DNA from: Leishmania infantum JPCM5
Lineage: Eukaryota > Euglenozoa > Kinetoplastea > Trypanosomatida > Trypanosomatidae
Reading direction: 5' to 3'
DNA length: 64,000 nucleotides
NCBI RefSeq assembly: GCF_000002875.2
Contig: NC_009416.2
Coordinates: 751,501-815,500 of the forward strand
Positions within the stretch are counted from its first letter, which is position 1. Each line of letters opens with the position of its first letter. The position numbers and the translations under genes are program-made. Positions 41,850 to 54,900 of this stretch are shown in pieces. The notes beneath the pieces were generated by a model. That model saw nothing but the letters and a program-made list of their open reading frames with translations. It made no database searches and was not told where the DNA came from.

Positions 41850-42515
41850 TCACACCATGCGCTTCGTCACAAACATCTGGCGCAGATAGAGGACGCTTCC
41901 GACACCCATGCCGATAATGAATACGCTCTCCAGGATGCAGAAGACCACAACGCGTGTATTGGCGACCTCGGTTGTGGCGCGGTGGTCCTGCTCACGGGTG
42001 CGCAGGGCCTGCTGCAGCTCCTCGATCTCCCGCAATCCCTGCTGCAGACGCATGATGGAGCGGTGAAGTGAGTCCGACTCCGCCCCCTTCGGCCGCATCA
42101 CGTCGGCGGCGTTTCCATTTCCCACCATCACAGAGAAGGACACCACCTTCGAAGTCAACGTGCTCATGCGGTTGCTAAAGCAGAAGGCGTACGAGCCGGG
42201 TATGCGGGACTTGAAGAGGACACGGTTCTCCGTGTCGCGCTCGGCATTCCAGATGACAGTCTTGTCCGGCGCCAAAATCGTACAGTCAATGTCCATGGAA
42301 CCGCCCATAGTCACCATGTAGTGCAGGAACATCTTCAATCCAGCACCAGGAGCTTCCTCGTAGAAGCAGACCTCCCGGCCAGCGGCAACCTGCACAGCAA
42401 GGCTACCATCATCGGCACGCGCTGACTGCACCGCAGCGCAGCTGCCCAACAAAACCACAAGAGTGAGGAGCGCGCCGAAGGCGGCGAGTGGCCTTTGCGA
42501 AATCTGGGGTGACAT
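41850..42515 (-). CDS. p24/TMED (emp24/GOLD) cargo receptor, 221 aa
   Basis: p24 proteins cycle between ER and Golgi in COPI/COPII vesicles. An N-terminal signal peptide (about 8-32) precedes a GOLD domain with two Cys (C50 in GREVCFYEE and C78 in DIDCTILAP) and NRVLFKSRIPGSYAFCFSN. A coiled segment follows (about 150-185, LREIEELQQALRTREQDHR), then one membrane span (about 190-211) and a short tail LRQMFVTKRMV that resembles the FFxxKR-type sorting tails. Length is normal. The ATG at 42515 starts the signal peptide; the upstream open frame is ignored. A pyrimidine tract (about 42537-42566) and AG at 42528-42527 would leave a very short leader. Confidence 0.88.
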   Translation of the reverse strand: MSPQISQRPLAAFGALLTLVVLLGSCAAVQSARADDGSLAVQVAAGREVCFYEEAPGAGLKMFLHYMVTMGGSMDIDCTILAPDKTVIWNAERDTENRVLFKSRIPGSYAFCFSNRMSTLTSKVVSFSVMVGNGNAADVMRPKGAESDSLHRSIMRLQQGLREIEELQQALRTREQDHRATTEVANTRVVVFCILESVFIIGMGVGSVLYLRQMFVTKRMV

Positions 42516-42947
42516 GGAGACGAATGCTACACAATGCGAGAAGATAAGAAAAAAAAGGAAAAATGAGCAAGCTACGGCGGCCGCGAACTCAGAAGAAACG
42601 GGGATTCTGCGGCGTGCACCTACGCGTCCCCAAGGTGCCCGCACCGGTGTGTTTGTATGCGTATGTACAATTGTGCTGCTGCTTGTGTGGAGGGAGGGCA
42701 AAAAGGCGCAAACACGATGGGGCTTTTCTTTCTGTTTTTTTTTGTATTCTTTCATGTAAGGTTGAGTGGGGGCAAGCACAGACACGGATACAGGTGCACC
42801 TATAACAACAGACATAGAGGAAGGCCCCGTCGCCAGAAGAAGACGGGCATATGTTTAGTGTGCCCATGAGAGAAGAGGTACGGGTGGGGAGAGGCAAGTG
42901 GATGCTTTTTCTTCGATGATGTTCAACGTGCCCACTTTGCTGTACCA

Positions 42948-43500
42948 CATGAGTCACTCTCCAGTCTACCCCTGGCCCGTCACAGGCACCGCATCGCCTG
43001 GTGCGAAGCAGCGTGAGACACACGTGCTGCAGCAATGCGCCGACTCAGCCATCTGAGCATGGCCTCTGCCTCAAACTCTACCCACCACGGCCGCCTCGCA
43101 GGCCGACTCGCAGGCCGCTCCCCCATCATGCCGGTCGCCGCACGGTGTGTGTCCACCATCAGGGATGGTACTCGGGCTCCCCACACCAGTGGGCAGTTAG
43201 GGCCGGGCGTGGGATGCGTTGGAGCCGCGATGACACTCTGCCTAATCATATGGGTTAGTGCAAGCGGGCGCACCGTCGCAGAGCGCTCTGACGCGGCGCC
43301 GTGCAGAGCCTGGCCGTCCACATCAGTCGCGATGCATCGCTCTGGCCTTCCCCTACGCCGTAGGCACTCAGCCCTGTCACCACCAGAGGTGGCTGTGCAT
43401 CGGAAGGGGATAGGGAGGCTGCCTGGCTTCCTCCCAGAGTGGCGGGTGCACTGAGCATTGATATAACACGCATGGAGACTGGCCTCCCCACCCCACCCTG
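42948..43500 (-). mobile_element. SIDER-like retroposon, copy R6
   Basis: 42948-43430 is almost identical to 50986-51465 (R7); I see one change (gcgggc versus gcgtgc near 43267). The two copies also share catgagtcactctccagtctacccctgg at the low-coordinate end, lost in R8. Above about 43430 it differs from R7 and R8. The hairpin CCACC-AGA-GGTGG is at 43380-43392. It lies downstream of RAB2, in sense orientation. Confidence 0.75.
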
Positions 43501-45267
43501 CCATAAGAGACAGGAGCGCGTGCATAGAAAGCAAGCTAAAAGATAGAACGGCCAGAAAGGAGAGCGGGAAGAGAAGTCTGGCGTTGAACACCTCCCCGAA
43601 AATGCGTCACGGTGCGCCATGCGAATACCACAAAAAAAAGAACAAAGAGAAAAGGCACATATGTGCGTGCAACGGGTGTGCGAACCCGCATTCACGCTCC
43701 CACCCACATCCACAGCAGAGTTTTTCATGCACACGTACGCACAAAACATTCATCGGTTGCTCGTAACCGCATTCGACCCCCTCCCTCCCTGTGAGAAGGG
43801 CGGCTCATTGCTCCCTTGGGATTGAACGGTGGCGGCCACATCTTCCCGGCACGCGCACGTGCATAGGGATGCAGCGAAATCATCGCCGCTCCGACAGTTC
43901 GGCCACCTATGCGGCAGCAACAAAACGAAAGAGCTAGGCAAGCAGCACAACTGCGGGTATGCATGTATGCATGCATGTGTGTGTCTGTGTGCTTCGTGGA
44001 AACATCGCTGATGTCTTCAGCAGCATCTACGCAGCAGAAGCGAGAAAAAGGAGGCAAACAAACAAAGAAACGGGAAGACGGCAAACGTCCAAATCCCAAA
44101 AGGGGGAAGAGAAGGGAAGAGGGAAGAGGGAAGAGGCAGACACACGCTCCTATGCATCGGCAGCCACAACAGCAAGAGCCAGAACAGCGGCAGCAAAGAA
44201 GGACGTCGGCCCAAAGCATGGAATCGCACACGCGGCACAGAAGCGGAGGAAAACAGAGATGGGCCCGCACATATATACAGAGACACAGAACAAGGTACAT
44301 CATCGCCATCTCGCCTCCCGCGCGCTTGTCTTGACCTCTCCATATTGTCCCTTCATTGAGGAGCCCTCGACAGCACACAATGCACAGGTCACGCCCACAG
44401 GAACAGGCAGTGCGAAGGATAAGGAGACGAAAAGGCGCCGAGGAGCCGATAAGAGAGCTGCCCACGAGTCCGCAGACAAGGCGCCGACCACAGCAACCGA
44501 CTGCAGTCACGAAAGCGCCCACCTACAGACTCACTCGCTCAAGCAGCGGCGCGAACCCACAAAGGAGGATGGCCATCGTGCAATGGCGCACGTGCCTCGC
44601 GCCACAGCTACACACCTTTTCGCCAGAGAAGCTGAAGAAAACAACGAAGACAAGAGCAAGCGAAAAGAGGCAAGATACAGAACAGCAGCACACACACACA
44701 CACCTCCTTGTCGCACTCCCCGAAAACAATGAACACGCAGATGGCACGCCGAGCAATACATGCGCAAGAGATCACACACGCTCGAAGCAACCGAGTAATA
44801 ACTCCTCAACAGTGAAAGCACGGAGCGCACGAGGAAGAGGGGGTGAAGTTGGGAGTTAGGCGGCATCCAAACACTAAAAAAAAAAGAAGGAAGAGCAGCA
44901 GAGCAAGCGCATCGAGAAACAAAGAAACAAAACACGACAAAGAACTCCCTACACACCGATCCACGACTACCCCTACCGCAACACACATCACTCGCTCGCG
45001 CACACGCGATCGAGCAAACGCCATCATCTCAAAGGGCAAAGAAAAAAGGAGCCGGCCAAAAAGACATATTCGCGAAAATAAAGTGAAGCTGAGGTTAGGG
45101 AGACGCGCAGCCGGCACGCCCTCTCAGGCGCTAGCCTGAGACGTTTGCGAGCACGTAGGGAGTAAGGCACACCTTTCCAAAATATCACCACGCCTCCGGA
45201 TCGGTGCTGCCAGCTCCCCCGAATCGCCGCGTTTTCGCATCCGCATGCTTCTTTGCATTCTCCTCAT
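43501..45267. other. Probable long RAB2 3'UTR and spacer
   Basis: No gene supported. A purine-rich tandem GGGAAGA-type repeat is at about 44105-44135, and a CA run at 44688-44702. Plus-strand frames here are Lys/Arg/Thr low complexity. Confidence 0.5.
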
Positions 45268-47392
<2,125 letters not shown>

Positions 47393-50293
47393 CTATTCGT
47401 CTGCCCCCTTGCTCGCGTCGATACGCCCACTCATATCATCCTCTCCGCAAAACGCATTTGCCAGTCCCCCGCCCTTGGGGTACTTTTGAAAGATGGACTG
47501 CCGGCTTGATGCGGGACGTGTTGTGCACGTCGCCAGATACCTGCTGAGTCGCTGGATGCTATGCCGCATTGCAGCGCATTTCTCCTCATCCTGTGTTACA
47601 TCAATGCAGAGTGGCTGTACCAGCGATGAGTTGGCCGTTACATCGCCGCTGTTGCCGCCGGTATCGCGCTTCCCTTCCGTGCCTTTAGCGTGATCGCGAG
47701 GGAAGGCACAGTTTTTAGAAGGTATGCTGCGCAGTAAGCTCTGCAGCAGCTGAACGGTGCGCGCATCTGCCAGATCTTCCACCGACTCCCCCAAGGCAGC
47801 TGTCGAGCCGGCCACCGACGCTGCCAGGGAGTCTGCGACACGGCTGGCACTGCGCTTTGACTCGGCAACAGTGCTGCCGCGGCTGGCGTCAGTGTGTGAC
47901 CCCAGCCGCGGCAGCGCGACTCGGCCAGCCGCATCATCCGCGGCGGCGGTGGCATCCATGATCGCGTACGAGGATGGGTGGCGGTGAGCCGAGTCAAAAG
48001 AGATGAAGCTGGGCGGGTGCGAGGTCGGCGCCCGCGCTGCCTCCATAGCCAGATTGCGGCCTCCGCTCCCCAGGTCTTCCGATATCGAGGCGCCCACACG
48101 CGAGAAAGAACGCCGCTGCTCTGCTGAACGCCCATGAAGCTGTTGTTGCTGAGGCTGATGCTGCATCATCACCTGCTCTGCACGCTGGCATAGGTACTTT
48201 TTGCGGACATACGGGTTGCACCACGAGCGAGCAACGCGCTGCTCAATGAGTCGCAGCGACAATGACGTCAGTGGCTGATGAGCGCGCGCGCAGATGGAAG
48301 CCAGTGACAGAGATGGCGTGCTTGGCGACGAGGTGGTCAGCGGCCGTGACGCGGCATCACTTCTGACTCTGAAACTCCACTTGCCTCCTCGGTGAGAATT
48401 ACGCAATGTGGACGAAGGCCGCGCCGTGATGGCTTTCGTCACCTCCGAGGAGGAGGCTTCCTCTGTCGTAGCGGCGATGAGGCGAGCCTCGGCGCATGGG
48501 GGAGGCGCCGTGGTGTACGGAAATGAAATACTAAGACTGCTATCGGGCACCATCGTTCCAGCTGCATCCACATTAGGTCCCGCGTGCATCAGCGTCGGCT
48601 CCAACACTTTCACATTAGGGGCGGAGAAGTACACTAGCGCCGCTCCACTGCCGATCCCCTCCAGTGAGCTCGACACCCGAGAGGCGCCATCACCGTAGAC
48701 GGAGTCTCTGCGGTGAAGTAAGTGCGCCTCCCAGAGGTAGCAGCGCCGGCAAACCTCGCGAAGACGATGCAGCACCGACACCTTCGCCTCCTCCACTGCC
48801 TTCACCTTCTGATCATGCGCAGTTAGCGACTCTCTCAAGAGGAGCGCCTGCTCGCGCAGGCTGTTCACCTCGTACGCGCCGCCATCAAGTAAAGCCGCTT
48901 CGCCCAACTGGAAGTGACGGAGATGCCGCTGCGCCGTGTCAAGGCAGCGTTCAGCCTGCGCAAACCACTTCTGCAGTGATTCCAGGTGGGGGAGCAGCAC
49001 CACTGGATCCGCGCGTGAGCGGAAGGTTGTCGCGACACACACTTCGTCCGCGATATGTGCGATGCAGGCAATGCTGTCGCTGAGGTACTCCAGTGTGACA
49101 GCAAACGCGTTCGTGCTGAACATTTGCAAAGGTGCAGGGGGGCGGTACGCCGCGTCCTGCTCAAGCCACGTCGACCCTGGCAGTTCTGTCGCTGTTGTGC
49201 CCCTCCTGACGCTTCTGCCAACCGTCGAGTACTGGGCCACAAAAGGTGCATGGTGAGTGTCGAGCATCTCCTTCAAGGTCGACCGCAGCTCTTGAATCAT
49301 TTCCACCTTCCTTTTCGCCTCCGTTACAGAGGCAGGGTGCCGGTTGGCATTGTCATCCGTCGCTAGGCCGCCAAAGTCCACAGCCGTGAGCGCTTTAGAG
49401 GGCTCATCTGCCTCCTCGACGGAGGTTGAGTAGCTCCTTTGGGTCAAGCGCCGCTCCACGTCGGCGGTAGCCTCCTCGCTGAGCTCCAGGATCGCCTGCT
49501 GTATCCCGCGCATCTTGATCAGGGTGTCGCTCTTCTCCTGCGCCTGCTGCTTTAGGTACTGCTTGATGTCCAAGGCCCCCTCTAACGCTAGCCCGATATC
49601 GACATCTGGGAACGGTGTAGGGTTGTTCTTGTCGGGTGATGCCGCGGCAGCATCGACTGGCGACGCTGGATTGAAGGAAAGGCCAGGTGTAGATGGCGTA
49701 TCGCCAGCAGTTTCCACCCTTGCCTTCGACGCTGCCTTCTCGCCCGCCGCTTTTGCGTCCTCAAAGCCCGCTACGCTTCTCGGATTCGTCTGGGCCTGCT
49801 GAAACGGTTGCGGCTGCTGCTCCAAAAGCTTCTGCCGGCCACGGTACGCCTGCGACAGCAGCCGCTGCTCCTCCTCCATCTGTACAACATCCTGCACCTG
49901 ACGGCGCATGCGCGCGGAGAGGGCGGCCGCCTTCTGCACGATCTTTCGCCTGCTCGTATATCCGGCAAGCAGCGCAGCACCCGTGTACGCTGGAGGCGCC
50001 GGGGAGGCGGTCGAGGGCGACGACATCAATAAACTGTCAGGCGCTTCCGTGGGGCCGGCAAAGCTGACCGCGGTACCGCCGGCCGCGATTGCATATGGAG
50101 GGATCGTCGTCTTAGTCGCAGTGCTACCATGTGCCTTCGCTGGCTGCAGTGGCCATCTCTGTGCATGTGCAGATACTGCAGAGCCAGGACCTACAGAAAA
50201 TGGGCGCAGCGTTTGAAGCGAGCCATCGCCGTGCCGGGGCTGCGTCGAACGCTGAACAGATGCGTGCTCAGCGGCAAACGGAGCCTTTTGCAT
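47393..50293 (-). CDS. Large hypothetical protein, 966 aa
   Basis: The largest gene in the window. Residues 1-110 are Ser/Pro/Ala-rich. A helical coiled segment (about 110-165, RRKIVQKAAALSARMRRQVQ then EEEQRLLSQAYRGRQK) follows. The middle (about 225-530) has long helices: ALEGALDIKQYLKQQAQEKS, KRKVEMIQELRSTLKEM, LEYLSDSIACIAHIADEV and REVCRRCYLWEAHLL. From about 580 it is Ser/Ala-rich with two more ordered stretches (LRLIEQRVARSWCNPYVRKK and MRHSIQRLSRYLATC). No catalytic motif, signal peptide or membrane span. Start ATG at 50293. I do not recognise a family; a cytoskeletal scaffold is possible on composition only. Confidence 0.8.
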   Translation of the reverse strand: MQKAPFAAEHASVQRSTQPRHGDGSLQTLRPFSVGPGSAVSAHAQRWPLQPAKAHGSTATKTTIPPYAIAAGGTAVSFAGPTEAPDSLLMSSPSTASPAPPAYTGAALLAGYTSRRKIVQKAAALSARMRRQVQDVVQMEEEQRLLSQAYRGRQKLLEQQPQPFQQAQTNPRSVAGFEDAKAAGEKAASKARVETAGDTPSTPGLSFNPASPVDAAAASPDKNNPTPFPDVDIGLALEGALDIKQYLKQQAQEKSDTLIKMRGIQQAILELSEEATADVERRLTQRSYSTSVEEADEPSKALTAVDFGGLATDDNANRHPASVTEAKRKVEMIQELRSTLKEMLDTHHAPFVAQYSTVGRSVRRGTTATELPGSTWLEQDAAYRPPAPLQMFSTNAFAVTLEYLSDSIACIAHIADEVCVATTFRSRADPVVLLPHLESLQKWFAQAERCLDTAQRHLRHFQLGEAALLDGGAYEVNSLREQALLLRESLTAHDQKVKAVEEAKVSVLHRLREVCRRCYLWEAHLLHRRDSVYGDGASRVSSSLEGIGSGAALVYFSAPNVKVLEPTLMHAGPNVDAAGTMVPDSSLSISFPYTTAPPPCAEARLIAATTEEASSSEVTKAITARPSSTLRNSHRGGKWSFRVRSDAASRPLTTSSPSTPSLSLASICARAHQPLTSLSLRLIEQRVARSWCNPYVRKKYLCQRAEQVMMQHQPQQQQLHGRSAEQRRSFSRVGASISEDLGSGGRNLAMEAARAPTSHPPSFISFDSAHRHPSSYAIMDATAAADDAAGRVALPRLGSHTDASRGSTVAESKRSASRVADSLAASVAGSTAALGESVEDLADARTVQLLQSLLRSIPSKNCAFPRDHAKGTEGKRDTGGNSGDVTANSSLVQPLCIDVTQDEEKCAAMRHSIQRLSRYLATCTTRPASSRQSIFQKYPKGGGLANAFCGEDDMSGRIDASKGADE

Positions 50294-50972
50294 GCCTCCT
50301 CGCCAAGTTCAGCGGCAGCCAAAGAAGTAATAAAAGAACTCCTCACGAACTGCTTCCTGCCAACAACTGTAGAAACGCGTATGCCTTCGTATGCATACAT
50401 TCGTGCCTGATAGCGCGTGACAGCACAACGATCACAGGCACACCGAGAAGCAACGATTGAGTGCGGAGTGGTTGCCGAGCAGAGGCCAGCTAGAGAAACA
50501 AAAGAAAAGCAGAGACACTCTGAAAGGCAACAGCAAGCACCAAGTCGTGCAGCGACTCGTGCACCACGCACATACATACACGCACGCGAGCAAAGGTGAA
50601 AGAACACCGTTCGACCGAAGCGGTCGCAGAGAAGCCAACAGCGAGCAGCGTACCACCGCCTAACAAGGTCCAGGCAATGAGGTGGCGTAACCGCACGCCA
50701 CTTGCCGCGGCTTCTTGTTTTCTTTTGACCTAGGTTTGCTTGTTCTCGTGCACGAGCCACTCGTACTCTGCTGAAAACCTGCGCACTGCAGCGCGCCAAC
50801 GTACAGTGGCTGTCGCAGATAACCATACTAGCAATCAACAAAAGACACAGACGAGAAAGTGAGCATCATCGTCATTGCCGTATCGACCTCGTCTATGGAG
50901 TGCCAATGCGCCAAGGACACTCACACGCACGCAAGCTGTACGCCACCTTTCCGCTTCCGACGCGCTCCCCTT
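50294..50972. other. Intergenic region
   Basis: Leader of the 966-aa gene and spacer to SIDER-like copy R7. No coding signal that I trust. Confidence 0.5.
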
Positions 50973-51544
50973 CTCTGCCATAAAGCATGAGTCACTCTCC
51001 AGTCTACCCCTGGCCCGTCACAGGCACCGCATCGCCTGGTGCGAAGCAGCGTGAGACACACGTGCTGCAGCAATGCGCCGACTCAGCCATCTGAGCATGG
51101 CCTCTGCCTCAAACTCTACCCACCACGGCCGCCTCGCAGGCCGACTCGCAGGCCGCTCCCCCATCATGCCGGTCGCCGCACGGTGTGTGTCCACCATCAG
51201 GGATGGTACTCGGGCTCCCCACACCAGTGGGCAGTTAGGGCCGGGCGTGGGATGCGTTGGAGCCGCGATGACACTCTGCCTAATCATATGGGTTAGTGCA
51301 AGCGTGCGCACCGTCGCAGAGCGCTCTGACGCGGCGCCGTGCAGAGCCTGGCCGTCCACATCAGTCGCGATGCATCGCTCTGGCCTTCCCCTACGCCGTA
51401 GGCACTCAGCCCTGTCACCACCAGAGGTGGCTGTGCATCGGAAGGGGATAGGGAGGCTGCCTGGCTTCACCACACGGAGTGTGGCTAGTGAAACCTGAGA
51501 TACCACACACTGGGAGGTGTCCCTTGTCACGAGGAGCACACGCG
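50973..51544 (-). mobile_element. SIDER-like retroposon, copy R7
   Basis: The most complete-looking copy. Its low-coordinate end carries CTCTGCCATAAAGCA (shared with R2) and its high-coordinate end GTGTCCCTTGTCACGAGGAGCACACGC (parallel to R4), giving about 570 bp, a normal SIDER length. It matches R8 almost perfectly from about 51010 to 51517, and R6 up to about 51465. It starts about 180 nt past the stop codon of the 91-aa gene. Confidence 0.75.
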
Positions 51545-51726
51545 GTCGTGAAAAGGCAAACACTCATCAACAGGAGCCCACAAAAAAAAATAGAAAGAAC
51601 TGAATGAGCCGGCTTTGCTGCCACGCACACGCGTAAGGTCACCACCACCCACCTCAGGCACAGACCGCGGCGCCCTCCACTTAGGCGACAACACTACCTC
51701 CAGCCTTATCTGTTGATCTTTGCGAC

Positions 51727-52002
51727 CTATTTATCTGCGGAGGCACTCTCGATCTCCTGCTGCTTGTGATACGGATTAAAATGCTTCGGCATCGACGACA
51801 CTGACGTCATCATGGGGGCGCCGCTGGCCCCGCCTTGGCCGCCGAGTTGATGCTGGCGCAGCCGCTCCGCCTCACGCATCCGCTCTTCCTTTAAGTTATC
51901 CACGACGGTGCGCAGCTGGGTGGTGGAGCGGCGATTCCATGCAGTGAGGAAGATGATAGCCACCGAGCCCCAAAAGTAAATCTTGCCCGCAGTGAGACGC
52001 AT
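51727..52002 (-). CDS. Small single-span membrane protein, 91 aa, unknown function
   Basis: Residues about 7-23 (KIYFWGSVAIIFLTAWN) form a hydrophobic span directly after a short basic N terminus, followed by a charged helix (RTVVDNLKEERMREAERLRQH) and a Gly/Ser-rich tail ending in an acidic/Lys segment. The pattern (short N terminus, one span, coiled matrix- or cytosol-facing helix) is common among mitochondrial inner-membrane accessory subunits, but no family is recognised. The open frame extends 15 codons upstream without an ATG. SIDER-like R7 lies in its 3' flank. Confidence 0.6.
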   Translation of the reverse strand: MRLTAGKIYFWGSVAIIFLTAWNRRSTTQLRTVVDNLKEERMREAERLRQHQLGGQGGASGAPMMTSVSSMPKHFNPYHKQQEIESASADK

Positions 52003-52686
52003 GTTCGTGATGGGGTGGTTTCCGCGCCTATTCGAACTGAGAAGCAACCACGGAGATGGTTATGGGGCGGAGAAGTTCGAGCTCAGTGACTCCTTAGCAA
52101 GCCTGGCACTTGCCGTGTCGCCTCGATCGGCGGCCCCCGCAATGGCAGACTCTACATGAACGATGCGGTGAGGAAGGATGCGCATGCCGCGTTCGCGTCA
52201 GCAGCGTCGCAAAGCCGTAGCGGGAGTGAGACCGGGGCATAGAGGGAGAGCGAGGAGGAAGCGCGAGAGACACGATACGAGCACAAAGAGAGATCGACGG
52301 ACAAGAAGGAAATAAGGTATTGGTGTGCGACGTGCAGACGCCATCATGCTCGAGCTGGACGAGGTACCCGCGGAGGGACACCTCTGTCCGCGCGCATCAG
52401 CGACGACTATCACGGTGCACTCGCACGGGCGAGGCAAGCGTACACTTCGTTACAAGGAGGCCAAACAGAAAAGTGCCCTTGTGTAACGCGGGAAAGCGGG
52501 GGAGTGGATCATCGTTTGCCGGTGGAACAAAGCACATGCTCCAATAATGAAAAAAAAAATGCAGCGCCGCAACGACGAGGCGGAGCATCTGACCCGTGTG
52601 TGCCTTCCCGTGGGTGTGTGTGTTTTGCATCTGATTCATTCACACAAGTCCAAACCTTATCGAAAAGGACATGCGCAACGGCGTCC
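52003..52686. other. Intergenic region
   Basis: Leader of the 91-aa gene and short 3' flank of the ABC transporter. A short poly-A run at 52549-52559. No gene supported. Confidence 0.5.
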
Positions 52687-54900
52687 TCACCGTGCCTCTG
52701 CTGCGCTCGCCGACAGGTCGATAACTTTGTCCGCCACCTCCGCCACACGGCGATCGTGGGTCGAAATGAGAATCGTCTTGTGATGGGTGTCACGCAGCTC
52801 CTTGATAGTCTCCAGCAGCACCTCCACGGCGCTCCGGTCGAGTCCGGTGGTAGGTTCATCTAGGAGGACAAGCGAGTAGTCGTCCGTCCGCGCCAACATT
52901 CGAGCCAAGACAATGCGCTGCAGCTGGCCACCGCTGAACTGCGGGTGGTCGACACTCTCGATGAAGGTGCTGAACGGGTTGCTCAGGAAGTCTGCGCAGC
53001 CGCTCTTAACCGCTGCGTCCGTGACGCGCCGCTGCAGCTCCGCGAAAGTCGCTGCGGCAGTGGGCAACTGAGGAACGCCACTCGATGGCATCGTGGGTTT
53101 TAACGCACTTGCTTTAGCCGTACCACTGCCAAAGCTGGATAGGCTGGTGAGCAAGATGTTTTCTGCCACCGTGCCGATAAAGATGGCGTGTTGCTGCTCC
53201 AATAGCACGGCGCGACGCTGCGTGCGCACCGTGCCTGTGTGAGGCCGCACCAGACCACACAGAAGCCGCAGACAGGTGCTCTTCCCACAGCCACTGGGGC
53301 CGTAAAGGACCGTGATGCCTCCAACAAGAGCCGTCAAGCTCACCTGCAACACGCCGTTATTGTGCCGACTGCCCATGGCGGTGCTCAGCTGCTGCTCCCA
53401 CGAGGCAACGGCGTCGCCTGCGCCAGCGGCGCCACCAACCTCGCTGAAGAAAGCCGGCACCGCTGGATACGAGAAGCTGACGTGGTCCAGAGCTACCTCT
53501 GCTGTGGGGGACTCCTGCACGTCGACCACGGCCAACTCCAAGGCCACGGTGCAGCCCTCTCCCGCGGTGCCGCCCTCTCCCGCGGTGCCCGCGAGCGGCT
53601 CCGAGTACCAGCGCAGCATCGCATCCAATGTCTTGAGGCGCCCGAGTGTGGCGCGCAGCTGGCTCACTGCGGACGAAAGCGACGCGAGCGTGTTTACAAA
53701 CGATTGGAAACACGCAAAGTACAAGATTGTGTGCCGCATGCCGAGCTGACCCTTCTGCTGGTAGTAATTCGACAGCCCAAGCGCCACGACCAGGATGAGG
53801 CGGGTGAGGCCGGAGCTGACGGCGGCGTAGCCGTGGATGCTGCGGTTTAGACCGTTTGTCAGCCGCCACAACTGCGCCGATCGGTCTGCCATGCGGTCCA
53901 GCACGAACTCGCTGCAACCGAAGACCAGCACGGTCTGACTACGCTGCAGGATGTTCGCGATGTACGCCTGCACGCTCGCCTCCTCTGCCGTGACGCGGCT
54001 GCCCTGGCGGTGCAACGAGATCCCTTGAAAAAAGAAGAGACACTGAATCCCCACCACCCCGACTAGAATGATCAGGGTGAGTTGGTAGGACAGGAAGAGC
54101 ATTACGGCAAAGAAGCCCACAATGTACATCACCTGCGAGAGCACGTTCGTGAGCAGCTCGCCGGTCGTGTCGCTCAAGGCCCGTCCACTGGCGGTGATGA
54201 GCTGCGCCAGCTTCACCGCGTTCACGATTGCGACGCGCTCGGGGTGCGGAGTATGAAGGATGCGGCGCACGCTATCCTTCGTCAAGGCATTTTGCGCTCC
54301 CGATCCCGCGTAGTACGCGGCAAGGTGAGCGAGCAGGGAAGTGAAGTGGTAGCATATGATCGCCACTGCCATGAGGAGGCAGCGGCAGAGAATCCCTTCG
54401 ACGTAGGGGGATAGCGACGCCGCAGGCTCTGCATCATCTCTGACGACGACGGCACTGCGAAGAAAGGCGAAGAGCATTGGAAGCAGCGGCTTGAAGATGC
54501 GCTCGCTGAGCGGACCAAGGCCTAGGAAGAAGAGCCGATCCCCTCCAGCTCCCGCGCCGTCTGCGGGCATCCCGAGTCCCGGCGCCGCCGTTGCTGCCTC
54601 CAGTGATGTGGCGCTAGAGCTCTCCACAGTGTGCGAGACACCGTCTATGGTCTTTGTGGTCGCCCTCATGCCGTATGATACTATCTCTTCGGCGAGGGCG
54701 GGAATCGAAATGCTCAGCAGCGTCGCACAAGCCATGAAGAGGCCGGACACGAGTATGACGCGCAGCTGGCATGTCATGTAGCTGTAGGCAAACCGCAGGA
54801 GCTGCAGCGTACCGACCGCCTCACTCTCCGAGGCCGTCGTTGGAGACGACAACACGCGTGCCGGTGGTGACCCTGACTCTGGGTGCTTCGCAGAGGACAT
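52687..54900 (-). CDS. Half-size ABC transporter (ABCB type), 737 aa
   Basis: The N-terminal half is an ABC type-1 membrane domain with about six hydrophobic spans (roughly 47-70, 135-152, 170-195, 255-290, 360-378, 388-405). The nucleotide-binding domain has GPSGCGKST (534-542, Walker A), LEQQHAIFIGTVAENIL (567-583, Q-loop region), FSGGQLQRIVLARML (655-669, signature), LVLLDEP (677-683, Walker B), TTGLD (D-loop) and STHD (713-716, H-loop). All catalytic residues are present, so it should hydrolyse ATP as a homo- or heterodimer. There is a 6-residue tandem duplication (GTAGEG) near 438-449. Insertions at 585-620 and 480-510 are longer than usual. Substrate and membrane (mitochondrial or endosomal) cannot be told. 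Confidence 0.9.
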   Translation of the reverse strand: MSSAKHPESGSPPARVLSSPTTASESEAVGTLQLLRFAYSYMTCQLRVILVSGLFMACATLLSISIPALAEEIVSYGMRATTKTIDGVSHTVESSSATSLEAATAAPGLGMPADGAGAGGDRLFFLGLGPLSERIFKPLLPMLFAFLRSAVVVRDDAEPAASLSPYVEGILCRCLLMAVAIICYHFTSLLAHLAAYYAGSGAQNALTKDSVRRILHTPHPERVAIVNAVKLAQLITASGRALSDTTGELLTNVLSQVMYIVGFFAVMLFLSYQLTLIILVGVVGIQCLFFFQGISLHRQGSRVTAEEASVQAYIANILQRSQTVLVFGCSEFVLDRMADRSAQLWRLTNGLNRSIHGYAAVSSGLTRLILVVALGLSNYYQQKGQLGMRHTILYFACFQSFVNTLASLSSAVSQLRATLGRLKTLDAMLRWYSEPLAGTAGEGGTAGEGCTVALELAVVDVQESPTAEVALDHVSFSYPAVPAFFSEVGGAAGAGDAVASWEQQLSTAMGSRHNNGVLQVSLTALVGGITVLYGPSGCGKSTCLRLLCGLVRPHTGTVRTQRRAVLLEQQHAIFIGTVAENILLTSLSSFGSGTAKASALKPTMPSSGVPQLPTAAATFAELQRRVTDAAVKSGCADFLSNPFSTFIESVDHPQFSGGQLQRIVLARMLARTDDYSLVLLDEPTTGLDRSAVEVLLETIKELRDTHHKTILISTHDRRVAEVADKVIDLSASAAEAR

